Source: Anopheles merus (Eukaryota > Arthropoda > Insecta > Diptera > Culicidae). From it: a DNA stretch of 64,000 bases. Below, piece after piece: positions 11,465 through 23,400 of the stretch. Location: positions 11,864,722 to 11,928,721 of the forward strand of contig NC_054085.1 in assembly GCF_017562075.2 (NCBI RefSeq), given 5' to 3'. Below the pieces are notes generated by a model that had not been told where the DNA came from, searched no databases, and saw only the letters and a program-made list of their open reading frames with translations. The translations under genes and the position numbers were made by a program. Every line of letters begins with the position of its first letter. Within the stretch, counting starts at the first letter, position 1.

Positions 11465-13480
11465 ATGTTCACTTATTGTTGGTGTTTACTTTTTCCCACA
11501 GTTCTCCTACTCACCGTCATGACCGACCAAGGTGTGGAGGCCAGTTCGCCGATCGTAAATCTGGCCGAGCTGGGTGCATTGCGGGGCAGCACCGGCACGA
11601 GCGCTTGGACGGGTCGCAAGTTTTACCAATTCCTGGGCGTTCACTACGCCCAAACAACGTCCGGCAAAAATCGGTTCCGGGTGAGTGGAAGCATCTAGTG
11701 TAAATAGAGAAAATCATAGTCATAACATTAATTTCTCTTTCTCCCAACAGCCGCCGATAAAAGTAGCCCCCTGGCAGGGGATAAAGGATGCCAGCCGGCA
11801 CGGCATGCCCTGTCCGCAGCTGAAGTTGCTGTCCCTATTTACCGGCAAAGCGTTTGCCGGTGATCCGGAAGACTGTTTAACGCTGTCAATCTACAGCTCC
11901 GATGTAAGTCTATTCCTACTAAACGACCCAAAGGGTGGAAATTAATCACAATTTTCTTCTCAACCCAAGCTCGCGGCCAAGCGCCCGGTGATGGTGTTCA
12001 TCCACGGGGGCGGTTTTTACGAAGGCTGTGCCAAAAACCAAACGGGCGAGTATCTGATGGAACGGGACGTTGTCCTAGTGACCATCCAGTATCGGCTGGG
12101 GCCGCTCGGATTTCTGCAGACCGACACCGGCAGCATTCCCGGCAATATGGGGCTGATGGATATGAAGCTGGCGCTCGAATGGGTACAGGAGCATATCGGG
12201 CGGTTCGGGGGCGATCCGGCCAATGTGACGCTGTTCGGGCAGTCGGCCGGTGCGGCCGCCGTTTCCGCCCTGCTGTACAGCCCGCAGGTGCCGGACGGGT
12301 TGTTCCACAAGGTGATACTGCAGTCGGCCGGATCGAGTGCGCCGTGGGTGTGGGACAGGGAACCGCTGCAAAGTGTGCGAGATCTAGCGTTTGAAGCTGG
12401 CGAGGAATTTGATGCACCGGAGGAAGAAATCGATACGTTTTATCAGAACGTAGACGTTTGGAAGCTGTTGCATGTGTTCAACGAGTACAAGGTAAAGACA
12501 ACGCTGGAGAGCGGATTGGATCGTGTCGGTGGCAATCGGCTCGTGACCGGCGATTGGGAGCGATACCTACCGCAAACGCCGCTGGAGTGTATGAAGCAGG
12601 GCAAGGTACGGCCCAACATTCCGATGATGGCGGGCGTCACCAAGCACGAGGGCACCTTTCTGCTGACGACCGTGTACGATCATTTCAAGAGGACGGGCAA
12701 GCTGGATGATCCTGCTTTTGTGAAGTATGGCTTGATGGATGCTGTGAGCAAGTTCCTGGGCGCAGGAGATGATCCCACCGGTGCGTTCGTTGGGTATCAG
12801 ATGCGATCGTTGTTCACGTCGAAGGAGCTGGAAAGTGGCAGCTTTGGTGAGATGGCCGATGGATTGATTGATGTAAGCAAAAAAAAAAAAGATTTCTTCT
12901 CTCTTCTTGGTAATGTCTTTAATTATGTTTTCCCTCCTTTTCCTTTGTTTAGCTGGCTGGCACCATACTGATCAAAGCGCCGCTGCTCCGCGAAGCGCAG
13001 GCGAATGCACGCGTCAATCCAAACGCGACGTACCTGTACACGTTCGATTACGTCGGCGAGCATTCGCGGTTCGGCTATGGGAACGATACGTCCCACTATC
13101 CGTTCGGCGGTGGCGTGCACCATTCCGACGACAAGCTGTACCTGTTCCCGTACCCACCGGGCAAGCCGGACGCGCTGAACGAACGCGATACGGCGATGGC
13201 GAAGCTGATGGTCGACCTGTGGACGTCGTTTGCGGCGGAAGGGGTACCAAAGTCGGACCGCTTGACCGTACCGTGGAACCCGATGACCGGTGAGTGTGTG
13301 GAGAGCACATCGATGTTGGGTGAGTGTTAGTAATTTTCTAATGCAATTCTTCCGTTTTGTACAGCTTACGCTGGGCCTTACCTTCACATCAACGATCCGC
13401 CGAGCGTGGGGGACAATTTCTACCGCGAGTTTACCGCTGCAAGCGATGAGAAACGAAGCCGGAACAAGGAACGTACCTAA
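11465..13480 (+). CDS. Secreted carboxylesterase 3
   Basis: Carboxyl/cholinesterase-family hydrolase, 574 aa in five exons: 11465-11680, 11751-11903, 11970-12872, 12953-13289, 13365-13480. It starts with a signal peptide (MFTYCWCLLFPTVLLLTV). Motifs: HGGG oxyanion hole, EDCL, Ser215 in GQSAGA, Glu350 in KHEG and His481 in HHSDD, so the triad is intact. It is closest to esterase 2 (shared GQSAGAAAVSALLYSP and SHYPF..G..HHSDD blocks) but lies on the opposite strand. Gene structure differs: it has an extra intron after RFR and lacks the intron that esterases 1 and 2 have near residue 294, so exon 3 is fused (903 nt). A second in-phase donor at 13320 could lengthen exon 4 by ten codons. There is no hydrophobic C-terminus. 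Substrate unknown. Confidence 0.92.
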
Positions 13481-13624
13481 AAAGAGAGAGAAAGAGAGTG
13501 AGAGGGGAAGGAAGAGTGGCCTTTTCTTATACTTAAAACCGATCCATCTATACAACACCATTCATCATCACATATCGCGGTGGGTTAAAGGTAGGTAAAA
13601 CCTCTGGGGACAGTATGCAACGCT

Positions 13625-13630
13625 AATAAA
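13625..13630 (+). terminator. Polyadenylation signal of esterase 3
   Basis: AATAAA 145 bp past the TAA stop; the first canonical hexamer after the gene on the plus strand. Confidence 0.55.
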
Positions 13631-13649
13631 AGCGAAAAACCAAAACATA

Positions 13650-14100
13650 CCTGCAGGAAAACGGGAACACGGCTAAGAAGGTCCGAAAAGTGTGAATGCT
13701 TCGAGGATAGTGTGTTGTGTGTGCGTGTAATTCCCTTTGTCAAAAGGTGACAAAAGGTATGCTGTGTTTGAAACGTGGGAAGCAATGGTCACACAGTCAC
13801 AGCGCGCGTACGATTAGCAACAAAAGAAGGGATGAAAAGGGAAAACATTCACAGTAGCATTCAGCAAACAAATGTGATGCCCGAAGGCAGGGGAAGCGAG
13901 GGAATCAGGAAGTAGAATTGAACCCGCGTTTGAATAAGGCAAAGTTAGATGCACGATATGGGAATTTCCCAACACACCAACATACAGGTCACGAACGTAC
14001 TGTTTCGTCGTGCAGGAGCAGCAATTGCCACGCGCGCTCGAAAATGTTGATCGGCGCAGAATGAGCGATTTAGAATTAGTGCATTAAATGCGGGGTTTTA
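13650..14100. other. Intergenic DNA after esterase 3
   Basis: No gene, RNA or repeat that I can support. Confidence 0.5.
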
Positions 14101-14109
14101 GTAGTGATG

Positions 14110-15135
14110 TGCTCTCTGGAGTGCACCCACGACTCCGATACAGCTTCGACTATTTTTAGTCCGATAACAACACCGGCAAAATGGGAATCATTAGTTCTGC
14201 CTGGAGTCGAAGTCATCCGGATTGATGGCGTTAGGAGTCGTCAGGAGTAGTCTGGGGCCTTCTGGAGTCATCCGCAATCGTCTGGAGTCATACGGAGTCG
14301 TCCTAAGTCGGCCACAGTCGACCGGAGTCGATTGGAGTCGGAGTCATTCGGAGTCGTCCAGAGTGGATCGAAGTGGACCGGAATCGGAGTCGGTAGGAGT
14401 CAACTGGAGCCTTCCGGTGCAATGTACTTGTTATCAGGCATATAATTTCGTTGCGTTTTTTGTCTTTCACTTTGCGCGTGCACTTCGTATACAGACCTTT
14501 GTTGCGAAGGTCCACTTCAGCCGACTACGGTCGACTCCGACTTCAACCGATTCCGAACGACTCCTGCCGACTCCGATTCTCCGATTCCGATTCTCCAATC
14601 AAAATTGGCTCCGAAATCAGAATCGGCTTCGGAATCGGAGTCAGTTTCGGCATCTCGATAAGAATAGGAGTTAAGATCCAAAGATGCTACGATTAATACA
14701 TGAAACGATCCATATTAATGGAGATTCACGGATTGATTTCGCTTCTGAAACTTTTTATCTCAATTCGAGAACTGATTCTCATTCCGGAGCTTATTTGATG
14801 TCTGGAGTTAATCCTGATTCCGTTACCAGGGCAAATAACGATTCCCTGGTCAATCCCGACTCCGGCGCCGAATCTGATTACGGAATTGATCGACTCTGGA
14901 ATCGACTTCGTAGTCAACTCGGGAATCGGCTCCGGAATTGACTCCGGAATCGGAATCGATTTCAGCATCAGAACCGACTCCGGAATTGATTCCAATCACA
15001 GCATCACAATAGGGAAGATCCGATTACGAGTTCCCACCACTACTACAGACGATTTCGAAGGACTTCGGTTAATGCTGGCCGGACCTAACTTTCGGAGTCT
15101 GTTCCGAAATGGCTGGAGTCGGATCGGAGTCGATT
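14110..15135. repeat. Degenerate GGAGTC / GACTCC repeat block
   Basis: About 1 kb of short, diverged units. From about 14195 to 14410 the units read GGAGTCG/GGAGTCAT on the plus strand. From about 14515 to 14660 and 14780 to 15130 the complementary sense (CGACTCCG, GATTCCG, GGAATCG) prevails. The block therefore has an inverted layout. Open frames crossing it (for example 14222-14674) are by-products of the hexamer and are not called. Confidence 0.7.
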
Positions 15136-15139
15136 CAAG

Positions 15140-16350
15140 ATTTTTGCCAACTTGATCCACCACTAGGTTGTAATACATAGAAACGCTCAAAATTATGCGA
15201 ACGCAGTGCGGGGACACCGTTTTACCCATGCGATGCTGTTCCTTTCTTCCCCATTTTTCAACGCGAGGTCGGAAATGGGCTGGCGCGCCCATTGCATTTG
15301 ACACCAAATAGATCCGGTCGGTCGGCCCACAATCATCCCGCTCCTTCTTGGTCGTGTCGTGAACCGCAATCAGTGTTTTTGTCCTCAATGAAATCTGTAC
15401 GGGAACAACAAAAGGGAGAGAGACAGTATAAGGATATGATTTCAATAATCGTCACCTTTTGTGTGAGTGTGTTGGGCGCGCTATTGTTTGCCGCATGCAA
15501 GCAAAGGCACGGGGAGAGAGGTTCCGGTGAGCATTGTGGGCGTTTCTTGTCCACAATTATACACGCGTGGGCTTGTTTCCTTTAACCGTGTTTTTAAAGG
15601 CACAAACAAGCGAGAGAGAGAGAGAGAGAAACATTGTTCGATTTTTGAATCCCTGGAAGGACACTTGGAAGGACTTTTTTGTTCTGTTCCACCGAATCCT
15701 ATTCAAGTAAATGTGTCAACTGCATCATTGTAAAAAGGGCGAATCGCTGAGGGAATCCGAACCCGGATGTAAAGGAAACTATTGTAAGCGGGGGTCTGTG
15801 GGTTTGTAGGCAACAGCAGTCACAGGTACCTACGGTTGGTGTGAATTCCCTGTTCCTTTTTTTTCCTCTCGGTTCAAATTCTGTTCACACTCCCCTTGAA
15901 AGTGGACCGCGAACCCTTGTCGCGCGCGCACACACATGTATCTGATTTGAATGGCAGGATTCAGGCTTTATTTGGTGGAAAATCAATCGGTTTTGGCGAT
16001 TGTTGTGCTACTGACGGGTGCATAAAGCAAGTCGAATGTCGTTCATTATTGTGGAGCGGTTGTTATTTTTTAATGAACCTCTCTTGGCTGCCCGTTTTCC
16101 AGTAATTGCCGTTTGCAATTGTAAGGATGAATAGAACTTGGGAGGGAAAGGAGGGTGAGCAGCATGTGATTTTGAATTTAACTAAGCATTTAAACGGTTT
16201 TTGGAGGTTTTGTTAAAGGTGAAGAGGGACACTTGATGTATAAATAATACCGATGTTTGTTGCTTTCCTGTCCTGTCTTGTTCGTGAGGCAGTATTACTC
16301 AACAAAAACGCCAAAGAAAGGATTCGTTCGAAGCTTCTTCAAACACTTAA
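15140..16350. other. Intergenic DNA between repeat block and CstF-64
   Basis: It contains a short (GA)n tract at 15610-15629 and no supported gene. It is downstream of CstF-64 and may hold longer 3' UTR sequence if the proximal polyadenylation signal is bypassed. Confidence 0.45.
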
Positions 16351-16355
16351 ACAGT

Positions 16356-16361
16356 TTTATT
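16356..16361 (-). terminator. Polyadenylation signal of CstF-64
   Basis: AATAAA on the minus strand only 24 bp past the TGA stop, followed at once by GU-rich sequence (CTGTTTAAGTGTTTG), the kind of downstream element CstF-64 itself binds. Confidence 0.6.
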
Positions 16362-16385
16362 TTAACATTACATTTCCCCTCTCGC

Positions 16386-17735
16386 TCATTTCGGTGCATT
16401 GCGTGAAATCTGTTCTTTTAGCACCAGAATGCTGGCACGCTGATCCTGCGGCAGTAGTGCAATCTGCTCGTCGGAAAGCTGCAGCACCTGCATGATCAGT
16501 GCCGCCTTCTCCTGGTCCGAGGCATCGTTCGATGCTCCCGCTTTGGATTTCGGTTCGGCAGCCGCTGCCTTGGCCGCATGGTCTGCCAGTGCACTTGAGG
16601 CAGTCGCCATTTGTGCTTTGCTGCCACCCATTGCACCGGACGGTGCGACCGCAGCCTCCAACCTTGGATCCTTGTGCAGACGTGGATCAACCGGACGTGG
16701 TCGTATCTCGACACCCGCCGGTGGGAATGCAACCGGTTCCGGTAGGATATTGCTGGGCTGATGGCCCGCCATAAAGGGATCCATCATGCGCAGATCCATG
16801 TCCATTGGGACGGGTGGTGCTGCTGCTGCTGCCGCAGCCGCTTGTGCCATCCGGTCGCGCAGTAGATGCCGCTCGTCACTGTCGTGATGAAACTGTCTCG
16901 GTTCGTGTCCGCCACCGTCCGGACCGTCGAACGCGGGATGTATCTGTTCCCGCACCGTTGGCACTGCACTCAGTGGATCGTCCGTCAGCACCGGCGGCAT
17001 CGTGTTACGCCCGTGCAGGAAGGAGAGAGCCGTGTGTGAATCGACAATCCGCATCACAACCGCCGACTGGAGCAGGGCGTACGTGAGCTGCGGATTCTCG
17101 AGCAGCATGTTGCGCGCCTCGAGCGGATCGTTCTGTATGCACGCCTTCGCTTGACGCATCAGCTCGTACATCTGGTCCGGCTGCAGGCCGGTGACTGCTT
17201 TCGCAATCAGGTCGGGCGTTTCTTCCGGATCGCACTCGGCGCCGTACGGGTTCTCCACCTGCGGGCCCTGCAGCAGGGCGGCCATTTCCATGCGGGACTT
17301 TTCCGTACAGGCGTTGTCGACGCGCAGGGCACGTCCACCGAACTCGTACCCGTTCAGGTTGCGCATGGCGCTGAGGGCCGTCTCCTGGTCTTTGTACTCG
17401 CAGAATCCGTAGCCTTTCGGTTTGCCACTCTCTCGGTCGAATACCAATCTGTGAATGGGAAGAGGGAGAGAGCGAGCGTTGTGAATTAGAGAACACAATG
17501 TAAACAAACAACCGAGTGCGGTCACTTACTTTAGCGATAAAACGGGTCCAACTTCGCAGAAAATGTCTTTCAGCTTCTCTTCCGTTGCTTCGTACGGGAT
17601 GTTTCCGACTAAAACGAGTGTGAAAAACGCCGGTTGTTAGCGATAGAAGATGCTGTGTTGTGTTGCCTTTTTAGCGCTCTTACCAAACACCGACCGCATC
17701 GATTTGTCCATCAACGTCTGATCGTGCCGGTCCAT
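16386..17735 (-). CDS. CstF64: Cleavage stimulation factor 64 kDa subunit
   Basis: RNA-binding subunit of the CstF complex, which recognises the GU-rich element downstream of poly(A) sites and drives mRNA 3'-end cleavage in the nucleus. 397 aa in three exons: 17735-17684, 17608-17530, 17448-16386, joined in phases 1 and 2. Residues 15-90 form the RRM with RNP2 (SVFVGNIPY) and RNP1 (KGYGFCEY, about 55-62). The hinge that binds CstF-77/symplekin follows (about 112-190, NPQLTYALLQSAVVMRIVD). Then comes a low-complexity Ala/Pro/Met region, and the conserved C-terminal helical domain closes the protein (DQEKAALIMQVLQLSDEQIA and LVLKEQI). The human-type MEARA repeats are absent. Length is near that of the fly protein. 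The first ATG (MDRHDQTLMDKSMRSVF) is used; no signal peptide or membrane segment. The antisense open frames over this gene are shadows. Confidence 0.97.
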
Positions 17736-20240
17736 TGTAGTGGCGATGTGCAATTTATTGTATTCCAACTATTTCACAAATTAGCTGCCGTTTTTCTCAG
17801 CAAGAGTAGCGTTTTTCAACAATTTTCCTGCACAAATGGTGCAGTAAACAAACCACAGAGTTCGCGGCGCCGCTCGGTTTGCTTTGACGGTTCGGTGTTG
17901 TTTTGACAGCTCGTTTTCGCCCGGCTTTCGGAGGGGTGACGTCCGTAGCCGACGAAACGATTTGTGACGGCACATGGCGTTATGAGCGAAATTTGAATTT
18001 TTAACGTTACATCGTAGCAACGTTACATTTGTTTATTTATTTTATTTTGTTATTTTATTTAATCGCTTATGTTTTGTGATATTTTTCATTTGTATTTTTA
18101 TCATTTTAAGATTCGATTTTTTATGGCAGCATCTAAGAATATTTATGATAAGTTACTTCATTTAATTATATCTTTTCGATTCCATTTAGTTTTATTTCAT
18201 CATTTTTCTTCATAATTGCTTATAATAACCGGAATATCCTTTTGTCCTTATCAAAAAGAATCTTTAAATCTTTAAGAAAATAGCTCTTAAATCATAGACA
18301 ATGTATAACTTCAAAACTGTATTGCAATATTTCATTTACTTCATTATTCGTTTCTTACTTCCTTTCCCTACCTACTCAACCTAATCAATATGTTCTCTGT
18401 TTCCAATTTTCCCTTTCAAGGTTATAGCGCAGCAAGAGCTGCAGGTCCGGCCATAGCCGAATGTCCGGGCTGTGTGTGCTCGATACACAGTTGCCGGATG
18501 TCACAGCAGCGTGCGTTTTGGCAATCCCCCATACCGATAAAGGGTATTAAAAGGATAAAAGTGGTCAATTAAACCTCACAATAGTGCACCGCAGGCAGGC
18601 AGGCAGGCGGGCAGTGCCGCACGCCACGACATTGCCCTCAATCCTTTTCACACCGACCCCAAATTAAGTCCTTTTTACCCCGTTTGCAAAACCCGTAGTA
18701 CCGTACGGAATTTAATCCCGAAATGGTGGGCCACGATCACTGGGGAAAGGTTTTAACACGGAATCCTGCTTGCAGCGATGGGTGTGTGTACTGGCCACCC
18801 GTCGATCCTGGGTCACATGGTGGTGATCTCTGGGAAATATATTTTTTCACATGTTTCTTTAAGTGTTACTGAAGAGCAAATTCCAGCACGGAAGCATCGG
18901 AAAGAGCTTTGTAATTTTCTGACAGTTATTCGTTTAGTTTTTGAGTTACTTTCATGCATTAAACATTAACCGAATTTAATTTCTTATTTCTATTTTTTTT
19001 TACAACATTATTAAAAAAAGAATCGTTACGAAATGTAATTTCCTTTTTTGTCAAATGTTAAAAAAAGCGTTTGTTTTACGTTAAACATCCATTGTTTTCC
19101 AATTATTTCTATCACTGCGCTAACCGTTTAGTTCAAATTAATGAATAAATGAAACAAAAAGGACTCCTCTAAACGTATGCTATATGCTATATGTATCGAA
19201 TCGATTTTTACACTCGTGTACTTGTTGACATTAAAAAAACACACCAACCGCATCACCGAGAAGTGTGATTGTTTACTGAAGCATACATTACAACGCGCAT
19301 TTGTGTGCGGAATTATTGAACCGGTACTCCAGCCACCCGCTCCATCTGCAGCGCAATAATAATGGTCGCATAAAGGAGGAAATGAAAACGGATCGGGAAA
19401 TGCTAACGTTTGAGGGCTTTTATGGGTAGTTTTTAGAAATTATTTAAAAACACAAAAATGATAAAGAAACATATTGAACACCAACACAGTTTTAAAGGTG
19501 CAATAACAGAGAAAGAAAGTGTATTTCTTACACATTTAACTAGCCATTTGTGTTGAAATAATTCCAACGCAAATGGACATAGCTGTTTTGATGATAACAA
19601 TTTCATAAGAAAAGGATTCTTAGTTTAAAATATAGTTTTTAAATATATTTACTCATATAATGTTCCATTTTATTCTGTGTTAGGATAAATCTATTGCTTG
19701 ATATTAGTTTTTGCATCATAAAGTGTTGTTTTATGAAGAAATTTTACTTTTTGCGTCACTCCAATTTATTTTGATTTCTTTTATGTGTTTCATATATCTA
19801 TCGTTTATTTACGATTAATTGTTTTTGGATTTTTCTTACATTTTCTTATTGTTTATGGTTTGTGTTTTATTTTATTTGTTTTTTGCTGTAATATACGTAA
19901 TATTTATCATTTTTCTGTTTTTTCTTCTCTTCCGATGTCTATACCATTTTTCGTTTATCTATCGATTACTTTCGTTTTTTTGTTTATGAATTTCGTGAAC
20001 GTTTTCTTACTGTTTTTGTGTTTGTTATATTGTTTTTGCTGTTATTTGTTTTTCCTTAACAGTGATATACGTTTTTACATTTTCTTCTTTTGTTTTTTTT
20101 TTCTGATTTCTATACAGTTTTTTTTAATTTTGTTTGAATTTCTTCTTTGTTTCGTTATTGATTTTGTATTTTGTTTTATATTCTTTTATGTTTTTGTTCC
20201 TTTAAAATGTGATTTACGTACTTCTTTTTTGTTTTATACC
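17736..20240. other. Intergenic DNA upstream of CstF-64
   Basis: The CstF-64 promoter should lie in the first few hundred bases; I see no TATA box. Beyond that is AT-rich DNA with a short (GGCA)n run at 18593-18610. A 226-codon frame at 19785-20465 is T-rich, encodes mostly Phe/Ile/Leu and runs into the foldback element, so it is not called as a gene. Confidence 0.5.
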
Positions 20241-20241
20241 T

Positions 20242-20490
20242 TACAGGGTTTCCCACGATTTATTGGTCGGTTCCCATCAATTTTTGGTGGGTTCCCATAT
20301 TTTGTTGATGCGTTCCCACGATTTTTTGGTCGTTTCCCAGAATTTTTTGGTCCAATTGTATTGATATCCAATCGGAAAATACCAATAAATTATGGGAACG
20401 AACCAAAAATCTATGGGATACGACCAAAAAATCGTGGGAACGCACCAAAAAATCATGGGAACTGACCAATAAATCGTGGGAAACCCTGTA
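20242..20490. mobile_element. 245-bp foldback MITE with 21-bp arm repeats, TA-flanked
   Basis: The ends CAGGGTTTCCCACGATTTAT and its reverse complement delimit 20244-20488, flanked by TA on both sides (20242-20243 and 20489-20490). Each arm is a run of about five 21-bp units of the form TTCCCAnnATTTTTTGGTCG. The whole element folds into one long hairpin around a loop near 20360-20385. It has no coding capacity. Confidence 0.8.
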
Positions 20491-23400
20491 TTGAATCTAC
20501 TTTACCATCGATTGGAAAGCTTTATATTGGTTTTTAGGGTATAAAATGTATTTTCTTGTTTCTAAGTAGCGTTCAATATTAGTTCGCTTGTATGTTCGCT
20601 TTGTATTGTAATTTCATAACATTGCATTGAACGTGTAAAGTTCCGATTGCATATTGGCCAGGACACAAACAATAACAGTTACTCTCTCGCAACTCTAAGC
20701 ACGGCTGTTCCCGTGAAGTAGTTTAGTTAGTTGGAATTGTTGGAACGATTAAACCATTCCTCCCCCCCCTCCTCCACATCCTCCCTTCCTTCCAACTCGT
20801 ACCAAACGCGACTACCCGGAAGTTATGCTTCGTTATGCTCCCGATAAAACGAGTCTCCAGCGGTCCTTTCCGTACAACAATGAACGAAATAGGTAAAAAA
20901 GGGAAAAGGGAAACTAGGAAACCGCGGATGCAAAATAGTGCAATCGATTGAGCGCTTGAACAGCACTTGATCCCGTGGCTCTCGAGTGGCGAACGTCGCC
21001 GTTGAGGACAAGGGGCTCACGGTTCGCGCAACACCACCACTACCGAGGAGCACCCCGAGTCCTTCAACCAAAACGGGCAGAGGAGGGTTTGCGACGACCA
21101 CACCCCAACCTCCGATAGCGATCTTGCGGAAGCGTGGAACAAACCAACAAAAAAACCGTCTCATTTCGCCCGCAAGTGGATTGGATTTCCCAGTTTTTTC
21201 CCAATATTGTTTGCGTTTCTGGTTGCATTTTCAGGCCTTTTGAGGGGGGGTTAGGGAGGGATTTTCACGGGGTTTTGAAGGCCCACTGTTTCTGTGGCCA
21301 CACACAATCCGTGGGACTTCCTTGCCCTTGCTTGCTTGCTTGCTTGGGTCGTGTGCAATTGACGAAGACGGGCCCGGCGAGATTCCGTGTGCGCGACCAG
21401 GAAGTTTGCCAAGTGTTGCATTGAAATGTGGCCTTCGGGCGTCCCTTTCCGCGGTGGTAGCCGCGTCCATTGTGAGGTAGTTAATTTGTTGATTCTTTCA
21501 CCGTATCCTGCCACCCTTTTCCGGGATTGATTTCCTCTTTTCTTCTTTTCTTCTTTCTTCGCCCCAGTACAACACACTCATTTTCTCACCTTCTTCTCAC
21601 GAAACCCGCCTGAAGGAATTTCGAATTTGAAGCTTCTCTTAATCCTACAATTCTATGACAGTGTTTTTTTTTCGCTTTTTTTGAGACCAAATTGTGGTGG
21701 GTCCTTCAGGAGACGGACCAAAAAAAACCTTTACCTTCGTTTACAGTGGGCTCCTTCGGCCGATTAATCGTTCGTCGCCGTCGACTCTGGGACTTTTTCT
21801 TAAGAAGCACTTGAAACTAATTGATCTTTACCTTGCCAGCTATTTGCATATGATACACACGCACGCACACAGAGAGAGAGAAGTTCGCAGGAGCCTGGTC
21901 GATGGTGTGGGATTTCTGAAGGTGAATGTTTTTTTAAGGTTCGAGGCTCAAGTGTTCACCGCTTTCGTGGTGACTTTGTGGAGCACTTCAGCCTTCTGTA
22001 CGAGGAAGTAAAATGGGATCGATTAATTTTCCGTTGAATGGTGCGTTTTTCGTTCCATTCTAAGTGTTCTTGCTTTATACGACTGCGAAAGCGATACACA
22101 ATTGAAATAAAATAGGATTTGGGTTTTACTTTTTTTGGTGTGAGACTTTTTGCTCCTGTTGATTTGCCTTGCAATTGTTTTGTAAATTCCATGGTGGCCA
22201 AATTTTGAGGCACATATTGTTAGACTTAGAGTAAATGAAGTTATGTATTAAATTGCTGAAAATGCAATGGATGAAAGGAATAAATGAATAATAAAGATGA
22301 ATGGACAATCATGAGAAATCATAATGCAAAAAAGAAGTGTAAAACAAATAAAAACAGTAAAACACTATGAAAAAGAAGTTGAACAAGCAAAATAAAAGCT
22401 TCGTAATGCTAAAAAATTAGTAGTATAGTAGTAGTAGTGCTAAAAAATTAGTTAGTAATGCTAAAAAATCAATGCTCAATGAACGTTAAAAAGGGAAAGA
22501 AACAGTGCACAAAACTAAACAAATATTACTGAAAGCATACCAAAAAGCAAGCAAAAAAGATGCAATATTTATAACAAAAAACGAGGAAACAAACACAAAA
22601 AACGTGTGTTCGAACGGCGGAAGTGAACAATTTTCTCGTCAAATTTTCGCATCCGTTTCCAGCGCAAAGTGTGATGTGAAAATTATACAAATGTGTTCAG
22701 CTTCTCGTTACATATCTGCTGCCCCGCGCATCTAATATGTACGGCTCATCTCATCACAAGTGTTTTTAAGTGTCTCTTTTTTTTTAAATCAAAAAATGGA
22801 AGTGGGACCCAAAGAAGATAGTGGGGTTGTGCAAGTCATGCTGAAAAACACTGAATGTGTCATGTTACACCGAGGCGGTAGTGTGGAACAAATCCTCCAA
22901 AAAACACCAGGCAAAAGTAACATCGTTTCTTAATCGGTGAAGATGTAAGCATTGATAGAGCTAATTATCATTATCAGAAATGAAACAATTGGTTTCAGTA
23001 AAAAGGGCACATCTGCACCTGAAAAAATGTCTTTCTTATACTACTAAATGGGAATATATTTGTAGTTCACCATTTCTTTGTTATTGTTTTTGGTTCATTT
23101 TCTTGAAAAAAATAGTCGATTGTGTTAGACTTTCACTTTAGAAAACATTTTAGAAACATTTCCAACTAGACTTTTTTAACAAGCCAGATTCATTAGAGAT
23201 ATTCGTTATGGTAAGCATTATTCAGGGCAAATAAAGTAATTACATATATCGATAATTTTATCAAATCTACAACACACTTGCACACCTCATAAGCAGTCAC
23301 ATGAAATTCTTATAATTGGCAGAAATTTGCAGAGAAATCTCTCACCACCACGATCAAGCAGATCCAACAAAATGTGCCAGAAAAATTCGTCAATTTACCG

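Noticed and set aside
14222..15155. Several open frames of 80-150 codons
   Set aside because: They follow the hexamer repeat in every frame and encode only its repeated residues.
16492..17511. Alternative frames over CstF-64
   Set aside because: Shadows of the CstF-64 coding exon, which has full family homology.
19785..20465. 226-codon plus-strand open frame
   Set aside because: T-rich sequence gives a Phe/Ile/Leu polymer and the frame ends inside the foldback element; no coding signal.
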